64,000 nucleotides of DNA from Candidatus Hydrogenedens sp. (GTDB lineage: Bacteria > Hydrogenedentota > Hydrogenedentia > Hydrogenedentales > JAEUWI01), in the NCBI GenBank assembly GCA_016125095.1, contig WGMK01000015.1, positions 430,001 through 494,000 of the forward strand. Direction: 5' to 3'. The stretch's first letter is position 1. Every line of letters begins with the position of its first letter. Both the position numbers and the translations under genes were made by a program. Positions 59,590 through 64,000 of this stretch are shown piece by piece. Under the pieces are notes generated by a model, which was given only the letters and a program-made list of their open reading frames with translations, ran no database searches and was not told the DNA's origin.

Positions 59590-60309
59590 CTATTCCTGCG
59601 GCGAGCCGATGTAGCCCTGCGCGCGGAGCGCTTCCTCGTAGGCGGCTTCCTCGGCCATGCGCTGCTCGGCAATCCGGCGGAGTTCTTCGGCCACGATCGC
59701 CTCGTCCTCGGTGAGGTAATAGGGCTGGGCGCGCAGGCGCTCGAGGTCCGCCAGGTTCTGCTCGTTCTGCATCCGCAGGAAATCTTCTTCCGACAGGCCC
59801 TCCTCCTCCATTTGCTCCACGGCGGGCGGCGCCTCGCGCGGGCCGGGCGGCACGGGCAGCGCCTCGCCCTCGAACTCGCCCTCGGTCATGGCGGGCAACG
59901 GCGCGTTGGGGAGGTTGTCCTCGATCCGGTAGTTGAGCGTCGGCGAGGGATCGTTGGTGAGGAAGGGCACGCCGTCCTCGCCGATGTTGGTGATGGTCTC
60001 GGGAGCGCTGCGCACCTCGGCCTCGCGGTTCACCTGCCGCTCCTTGCGCTTGCTCGCCTCGTCCCATTTCGCCTTGAGCGCCTCGCGCTCGGCCTCGTCC
60101 TTGGTGAAGCGCGGCTCGCTCAGGTCTTGCCGCTTGCGGCTGACACGCACCACCTCGCCGGTCTCGGGAACGAGAATCTGGTAGAACTGGCTCGACACCA
60201 CCACGTAGACATCCTGATACCAGGTCTTGTCGACGCGGATGGAATCCGCCGAGGCGGACTGCCACGGAATCATCAGCGCTGCTGCGCCCAACGCAAACCA
60301 CTTCGCCAT
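59590..60309 (-). CDS. Secreted Glu-rich protein, function unknown
   Basis: This 239-residue protein has a signal peptide (1-21, ending ASA|D). A short N-terminal beta segment ('IRVDKTWYQDVYVVVSSQFY', 'QILVPETGEVVRVSRKRQD') is like the first strands of small SH3-like or DUF domains. It is followed by a long acidic region rich in Glu, Pro and Ala with no fold seen (about 95-239). GGAG eight bases before ATG 60309 decides the start over an ATG eight codons earlier. It converges on the GT-C gene, nine bases stop to stop. No family is recognised. Confidence 0.7.
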   Translation of the reverse strand: MAKWFALGAAALMIPWQSASADSIRVDKTWYQDVYVVVSSQFYQILVPETGEVVRVSRKRQDLSEPRFTKDEAEREALKAKWDEASKRKERQVNREAEVRSAPETITNIGEDGVPFLTNDPSPTLNYRIEDNLPNAPLPAMTEGEFEGEALPVPPGPREAPPAVEQMEEEGLSEEDFLRMQNEQNLADLERLRAQPYYLTEDEAIVAEELRRIAEQRMAEEAAYEEALRAQGYIGSPQE

Positions 60310-60416
60310 CGTGCCTACTCCAAGGGCCTGCATGCCCGGTTCACCCTCTATATTCTAAACCGAAATGCGCGCGGTGTCACACGAGGCAGGCGCAGTTTGC
60401 GCACTTAGGGCCGGGC

Positions 60417-61154
60417 TCAGCGGGCGACCGGGCGGGGTTTCGGCGGCTCGGCGGCGAGTTTCTGCAGCATCTGCACCTCGGGCCGGTTGAGATAGCGCCA
60501 TTCGCCGGGGCGGAGATCGCCGCGCAGGAGATTGGCGAAGGCGATGCGCTTGAGCTTTTTCACCGGGTGGCCGACGGCGGCGCACATGCGCTTCACCTCG
60601 CGCTTGCGGCCCTCGTGGATGGTGAGCTGGATGCGCGAGGTGCGCTCGTTCACGCTGAGCACGCGCACCTTGGCGGGGGCGGTCATGCCGTCCTCGAGCA
60701 TCACGCCGCGCTCGAGTTTCTTCACGGCCTCTTCGCCGAAGGAGCCCGCCACCAGCGCGACGTAGACCTTGTCGATTTCATGCGTAGGGTGCATCAGCCG
60801 GTGCGCGAGCTCGCCGTCGTTGGTGAGCAGCAGCACGCCCTCGACGTCCATGTCGAGCCGGCCGACGGGAAACACGCGCGCCGTGACGCCGTCGAGGCAA
60901 TCGAGCACGGTCTTGCGGCCGTGGGTGTCGTTCGCCGTGGTGACGGTGCCGCTCGGCTTGTTCAGCAGCACGTAGACCTTGGTGTCGGTCGCGACCGGGG
61001 CGCCGTCGAGCAGCACCTTGTCCGTCTCGGGATCGATGTTCATGCCGATGACCGCGGGTTGTCCGTTCACCGTGACGCGGCCGTCGGTGATCAGGCGTTC
61101 GCTGGCGCGCCGCGACGCAATGCCACACTCCGACAGGTACTTCTGAAGACGCAT
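60417..61154 (-). CDS. rluB: Pseudouridine synthase, RluB/RsuA family
   Basis: This 245-residue rRNA pseudouridine synthase has an N-terminal S4 domain, 'RLQKYLSECGIASRRASERL' with 'ITDGRVTVNGQPA'. The catalytic domain has 'VYVLLNKPSGTVTTANDTHG' and 'VFPVGRLDMDVEGVLLLTND', whose GRLD contains the catalytic Asp. 'HEGRKREVKRMCAAVGHPVK' is standard. RluB modifies U2605 of 23S rRNA; RsuA modifies U516 of 16S. Length and the close link to scpB favour RluB. It follows scpB by five bases. Confidence 0.9.
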   Translation of the reverse strand: MRLQKYLSECGIASRRASERLITDGRVTVNGQPAVIGMNIDPETDKVLLDGAPVATDTKVYVLLNKPSGTVTTANDTHGRKTVLDCLDGVTARVFPVGRLDMDVEGVLLLTNDGELAHRLMHPTHEIDKVYVALVAGSFGEEAVKKLERGVMLEDGMTAPAKVRVLSVNERTSRIQLTIHEGRKREVKRMCAAVGHPVKKLKRIAFANLLRGDLRPGEWRYLNRPEVQMLQKLAAEPPKPRPVAR

Positions 61155-61159
61155 GGACA

Positions 61160-61786
61160 CTACGGGCGCGTCCCCTGGAGTTCCTCGAGGGTGGGCAGTT
61201 CCTTGAGGTTCTTCAGGCCGAACTGCTCGAGGAATTCGTCGGAGGTGCGGTAGAGCTTGGGGCGCCCGGGCAGATCGGCGATGCCGGCGATCTTGATGAG
61301 CTTGCGTTCCTGCAGTTGCTCGAAGGCGTGCGACACGCTGACGCCGCGGATGGATTCCACCTCGGCGCGCGTGCAGGGCTGCTTGTAGGCGATGATGGCA
61401 AGCGTCTCGAGGACGGCCTTGGACAGCCGCTTGCTGCGCTTGGCGTTGAGCAGGCGGCGGATCCACGGAGCGAGCTCGGACTTGGACACGAGCTGGTAGC
61501 CGCCCGCGATTTCGCGGAGCATGTACGGCAGCGATTCCTGGCCGTTGATCTGCTCGGCCAGCTCGGTGAGCACGTTCTGGATCACTTCCTTGTCGATATC
61601 GCCGAAGACTTCGGCGATGCGGCCGACGCCGATGGGGCGGTCGCAGGCGAAGAGCAGGCCATAAAGCACGCGCACCAGTTCGCCGCGGTCGAGGCTCTCG
61701 GCCGGCGATACGCCGTCGAGTTCGCCCTGTTCGGCTTCTTCGAATTCTTCTTCGGTCTCGGGTGCGTCGCTCATGCCTGGGGTCAT
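61160..61786 (-). CDS. scpB: Segregation and condensation protein B
   Basis: ScpB (208 residues) is a kleisin-associated winged-helix protein of the SMC complex that compacts and segregates chromosomes. '[20 protein letters not shown]', '[20 protein letters not shown]', '[20 protein letters not shown]' then [11 protein letters not shown], and '[20 protein letters not shown]' '[10 protein letters not shown]' are the family motifs in order. An acidic N-terminal tail (about 1-35, Glu-rich) is longer than usual. It overlaps aroF by four bases (ATGA) and precedes rluB. scpA is not in this window. Confidence 0.94.
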   Translation of the reverse strand: MTPGMSDAPETEEEFEEAEQGELDGVSPAESLDRGELVRVLYGLLFACDRPIGVGRIAEVFGDIDKEVIQNVLTELAEQINGQESLPYMLREIAGGYQLVSKSELAPWIRRLLNAKRSKRLSKAVLETLAIIAYKQPCTRAEVESIRGVSVSHAFEQLQERKLIKIAGIADLPGRPKLYRTSDEFLEQFGLKNLKELPTLEELQGTRP

Positions 61787-62808
61787 GCTCCACCCTGCGT
61801 GGTCTTGCCGGCCAGCGCGAGGTACGGTTTCAGTTCTTCCATCAGCTGCCGGAAATGCTCCGGCGTCAGCGATTGCGGGCCATCGCTGAAGGCCTCTTCG
61901 GGGCGCGGGTGCACCTCGATCATGATGCCGTCGGCCCCGGCGGCCACGGCGGCCTTGGCCATCGGCGCCACCAGTTCCCAGTCGCCCGAGCTGTGGCTGG
62001 GGTCGACGACCACCGGCAGGTGCGTCTCGCGCTTGAGCACGGGCACGGCCTGGATATCGAGCGTGTTGCGCGTGGCGGTTTCAAAGGTGCGGATGCCGCG
62101 CTCGCACAGAATCACGTTGGGGTTGCCCTCGGAGAGAATGTACTCGGCCGACATGAGGAGTTCCTTGATGGTGGCGGCCATGCCGCGCTTGAGGAACACC
62201 GGCTTGCGTGCGCGGCCGACTTCGCGCAGCAGGCTGAAATTCTGCATGTTGCGCGCGCCCACCTGCAGCATGTCGGCGTATTCTTCCACCAGGTGCACCT
62301 GGTCGGGCGCCATCACTTCGGTCACCACGGGAATGCCCGCGGCATCGCCCGCGGCGCGCAGCAGCTTCAGGCCTTCTTCCTCGAGCCCCTGAAAGGCATA
62401 GGGCGAGGTGCGCGGTTTGTACGCGCCGCCGCGGAGCAGGTGCGCGCCGCCGTCTTTCACGATGCGCGCGGATTCCTGAATCTGCGATTTCGATTCGACC
62501 GAGCAGGGCCCCGCCACCACGGCGAAATGGCCCGCGCCGATCTTCACGCCGCCGCATTCGATGACGCTCGGGTCGGGCCGCACGGAGCGGCTGACCAGCT
62601 TGTAGGGTTCGAGAATCGGGACGACCTTCTCAACGCAAGGCAGCGATTCGAGCGCGGTGAGGCGGTGCTTCTCGCGGTCGTCGCCCACGGCCGCCACGAC
62701 GGTGCGCTCCACGCCGCGGATGACGTGCGGCATGTAACCCATTTCCTCAACGCGGGATACGACCTTGCGAACGTCGTTCTCGTCGCGCGATGACATGACG
62801 ATGATCAT
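61783..62808 (-). CDS. aroF: 3-deoxy-7-phosphoheptulonate synthase (DAHP synthase)
   Basis: This enzyme (341 residues) joins phosphoenolpyruvate and erythrose-4-phosphate, the first step of aromatic amino-acid synthesis. It is the type with an N-terminal ACT-like ferredoxin domain (1-70, '[20 protein letters not shown]'), as in Thermotoga. '[10 protein letters not shown]', '[17 protein letters not shown]', '[18 protein letters not shown]', '[20 protein letters not shown]' and '[15 protein letters not shown]' are all present, including metal ligands and the KPR loop. The N-terminal domain usually gives feedback control by Tyr or Phe. A TTGTTT-N17-TATAAT promoter lies upstream. Confidence 0.95.
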   Translation of the reverse strand: MIIVMSSRDENDVRKVVSRVEEMGYMPHVIRGVERTVVAAVGDDREKHRLTALESLPCVEKVVPILEPYKLVSRSVRPDPSVIECGGVKIGAGHFAVVAGPCSVESKSQIQESARIVKDGGAHLLRGGAYKPRTSPYAFQGLEEEGLKLLRAAGDAAGIPVVTEVMAPDQVHLVEEYADMLQVGARNMQNFSLLREVGRARKPVFLKRGMAATIKELLMSAEYILSEGNPNVILCERGIRTFETATRNTLDIQAVPVLKRETHLPVVVDPSHSSGDWELVAPMAKAAVAAGADGIMIEVHPRPEEAFSDGPQSLTPEHFRQLMEELKPYLALAGKTTQGGA

Positions 62809-62851
62809 GGGTTTTCTGGACTCCCAACCTGCGGCTGCACTCGAACGGGGG

Positions 62852-62880
62852 ATTATAGGCGAAAAGCAGCGTCGAAACAA
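62852..62880 (-). promoter_or_regulatory. Promoter of aroF-scpB-rluB
   Basis: On the minus strand TTGTTT (complement of 62875-62880) and TATAAT (complement of 62852-62857) are 17 bases apart. The -10 is a perfect consensus match. The leader to the aroF ATG is about 40 bases. Confidence 0.7.
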
Positions 62881-62897
62881 CGATACCACCCGGCGCT

Positions 62898-62937
62898 GAA
62901 AATACAACCGCCCCCGGAGGAGCTCCGGGGGCGGTTG
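62898..62937 (-). terminator. Intrinsic terminator after the ferredoxin gene
   Basis: A perfect 15-bp stem, CAACCGCCCCCGGAG (62905-62919) with its complement (62923-62937), has a three-base loop. Read on the minus strand it is followed by TATTTTC. It lies 19 bases past the fdxA stop. Confidence 0.9.
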
Positions 62938-62955
62938 CGGAATGACGTGGTAGGC

Positions 62956-63291
62956 TTAGGCGCCGGCGGATTCGCTGAGCTCGCCGCGCTTGCCGGTCTT
63001 GTCCTTGTATTCCTCGGCCGTGGGAAGCGGGTCCTTGCCCTCTTCGATGGACGGCCACTCGGCGGCGAGCTTGGCGTTGAGCGCGATGAATTCCTTCTGA
63101 TCCGCAGGCACTTCGTCCTCCGAATAGATGGCGCTCACCGGGCACTCGTCCACGCAGACGCCGCAATCGATGCACTCGTCCGGGTCGATGACCAGCATGT
63201 TTTCGCCTTCATGGAAGCACGCCACGGGACACACGTCCACGCAGTCGGTGTATTTGCACTTGATGCACGCCTCGGTAACGACAAAGGCCAT
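62956..63291 (-). CDS. fdxA: 7Fe ferredoxin (3Fe-4S + 4Fe-4S, FdxA type)
   Basis: FdxA (111 residues) is a small cytoplasmic electron carrier. Nine cysteines lie at 9, 12, 17, 21, 25, 40, 43, 46 and 50, each exactly one residue after those of Azotobacter ferredoxin I. By that comparison Cys9, Cys17 and Cys50 hold the 3Fe-4S cluster, and Cys21, Cys40, Cys43 and Cys46 the 4Fe-4S cluster. '[20 protein letters not shown]' and '[20 protein letters not shown]' are diagnostic. AGGAG precedes the ATG by eight bases, with a promoter further upstream. It is monocistronic with its own terminator. Confidence 0.95.
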   Translation of the reverse strand: MAFVVTEACIKCKYTDCVDVCPVACFHEGENMLVIDPDECIDCGVCVDECPVSAIYSEDEVPADQKEFIALNAKLAAEWPSIEEGKDPLPTAEEYKDKTGKRGELSESAGA

Positions 63292-63356
63292 GATGTAATC
63301 TCCTGTTCCACCGGATTCCCGCCCCGCTGCGGAGCACAATCCGCAACTCGGGGCGC

Positions 63357-63385
63357 ATTTTAGCAATCACGCAGGGCACATGCAA
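63357..63385 (-). promoter_or_regulatory. Promoter of fdxA
   Basis: On the minus strand TTGCAT (complement of 63380-63385) and TAAAAT (complement of 63357-63362) are 17 bases apart, with TGC directly before the -10. Confidence 0.6.
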
Positions 63386-63444
63386 CCCGGCCCCCAGCGT
63401 AACCTCTTGCCTACGCTACACTTGTTAAGGATACTGAAGCCGCC

Positions 63445-64000
63445 CTAGACCGCGCGGAAGAGGTCGAGCTGATCGACGCCCGGGCGCCGGAAATGCTCGG
63501 TGCAGGCGGGCGGGCCGCCGCGGCGGAGGCCATGCTTGCGGCAGGCCACCTCGAACAGCGTGCGGGTCTGGTCGGCGAAGACGCCTTCGCCCCGCATGCG
63601 CGCGCCGAATTCCGAGCGGTTCAATTGTCCGCCGCGCATGGCGCGCACGCGGTTCAGTACCTTCTCTTTACGATCCGGAAAATGCGCATCGAGCCAATGC
63701 TCGAAGAGCGGCGCGACGGCATAGGGCAGGCGGAGCATGATGGTGCTGGCGAACTGCGCCCCGGCATCGGCGCAGGCCTTGAGGATCTCGGGGATCTCGT
63801 GGTCGTTGACCGCCGGAATGACCGGGGCGACCAACACGCCAACCGGCACGCCCGCATCGCGCAGGCGCGCAATGGTTTCCAGGCGCTGCGCGGGGGCCGA
63901 GGTGCGCGGCTCGAGGATGCGGTTGAGGCCGAGGTCGAGCGTGGTGACGGAAACATACACCCCGGCGCAGCCGTACTCGGCAAGCGCGGCGAGCACGTCG
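63445..64000 (-). CDS. Radical SAM protein (PA0069/SPL-like family), C-terminal part
   Basis: This is the C-terminal 185 or so residues of a gene that enters from beyond the window edge, so the CxxxCxxC iron-sulfur motif is not visible. 'GVYVSVTTLDLGLNRILEPR', then 'RLETIARLRDAGVPVGVLVA', 'PVIPAVNDHEIPEILKACAD' and 'LFEHWLDAHFPDRKEKVLNR' then VRAMRGGQL match radical SAM proteins of the PA0069 group, related to spore photoproduct lyase. The end 'HFRRPGVDQLDLFRAV' is typical. The frame stays open to the last base of the window. Confidence 0.85.
   Translation of the reverse strand, partial: DVLAALAEYGCAGVYVSVTTLDLGLNRILEPRTSAPAQRLETIARLRDAGVPVGVLVAPVIPAVNDHEIPEILKACADAGAQFASTIMLRLPYAVAPLFEHWLDAHFPDRKEKVLNRVRAMRGGQLNRSEFGARMRGEGVFADQTRTLFEVACRKHGLRRGGPPACTEHFRRPGVDQLDLFRAV

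Overview
The window is a GC-rich bacterial chromosome segment made mostly of housekeeping genes, with accessory genes and many intergenic repeats between them. It carries markers of a Gram-negative envelope: an RND efflux operon with an outer-membrane factor, LolC/LolD lipoprotein sorting, lipobox proteins and lytic transglycosylase. A large secreted beta-helix protein has a Glu/Gly-rich 'EG..DGEG' linker and a C-terminal pair of 'SELLR.IQ.(F/Y)NA.GY' repeats. I associate that architecture with Candidatus Hydrogenedentota and related Planctomycetes/Verrucomicrobia-like phyla. This assignment is recalled from memory and was not tested. TAA, TAG and TGA are all used as stops, and GTG and TTG starts occur. 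No rRNA, tRNA or CRISPR array is visible.

Layout. 0.07-9.5 kb: a family-2 glycosyltransferase, a YfhO-like membrane protein, a TPR lytic transglycosylase, the beta-helix surface protein, and an ECF sigma / anti-sigma-like / secreted-protein trio. 9.5-16.2 kb: a TetR-controlled RND efflux operon whose operator overlaps its own -10 box. 16.3-22.7 kb: a Pro/Gly-rich membrane protein, a Nudix hydrolase, a MoxR ATPase and VWA protein pair separated by an inverted-repeat-bounded cassette holding a broken GxxExxY gene, an SDR and a membrane alpha/beta hydrolase. 22.9-31.5 kb: greA, carB, a trkH / DUF4198 / deoxyhypusine-synthase-like run on the minus strand, and rsmE. 31.5-32.5 kb: repeats and a 24-codon hydrophobic ORF. 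32.5-42.4 kb: a long plus-strand translation and envelope cluster, rpsB-tsf-pyrH-frr, uppS-cdsA-prfB-lysS, a degenerate GxxExxY-like gene, then lolC-lolD. 42.8-47.1 kb: a minus-strand NfeD/flotillin membrane-domain operon. 47.3-50.7 kb: a small hypothetical gene, a 3D-domain lipoprotein, an esterase lipoprotein and an orphan phage-terminase-like protein. 50.7-55.0 kb: tgt-yajC-secDF. 55.1-59.6 kb: DinB-like protein, then a Tat-lipoprotein sulfatase-fold enzyme coupled to a GT-C membrane protein. 59.6-64 kb: a secreted Glu-rich protein, aroF-scpB-rluB, a 7Fe ferredoxin and the C-terminal part of a radical SAM protein.

Intergenic DNA is unusually structured. There are at least five dispersed repeat families: a 157-bp palindrome in two inverted copies, a composite of about 340 bp in two inverted copies, nested fold-backs, a short inverted-repeat unit and a tandem direct repeat. 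Several of them sit directly on or beside stop codons. The most unusual items are the IR-flanked GxxExxY cassette, whose stop codon falls on the family's name-giving Glu, with a second, active-site-degenerate family member 22 kb away; the orphan terminase; the beta-helix protein with tandem SELLR repeats; and a set of genes with a -10 box six bases before the ATG and no ribosome binding site, which suggests leaderless transcripts.
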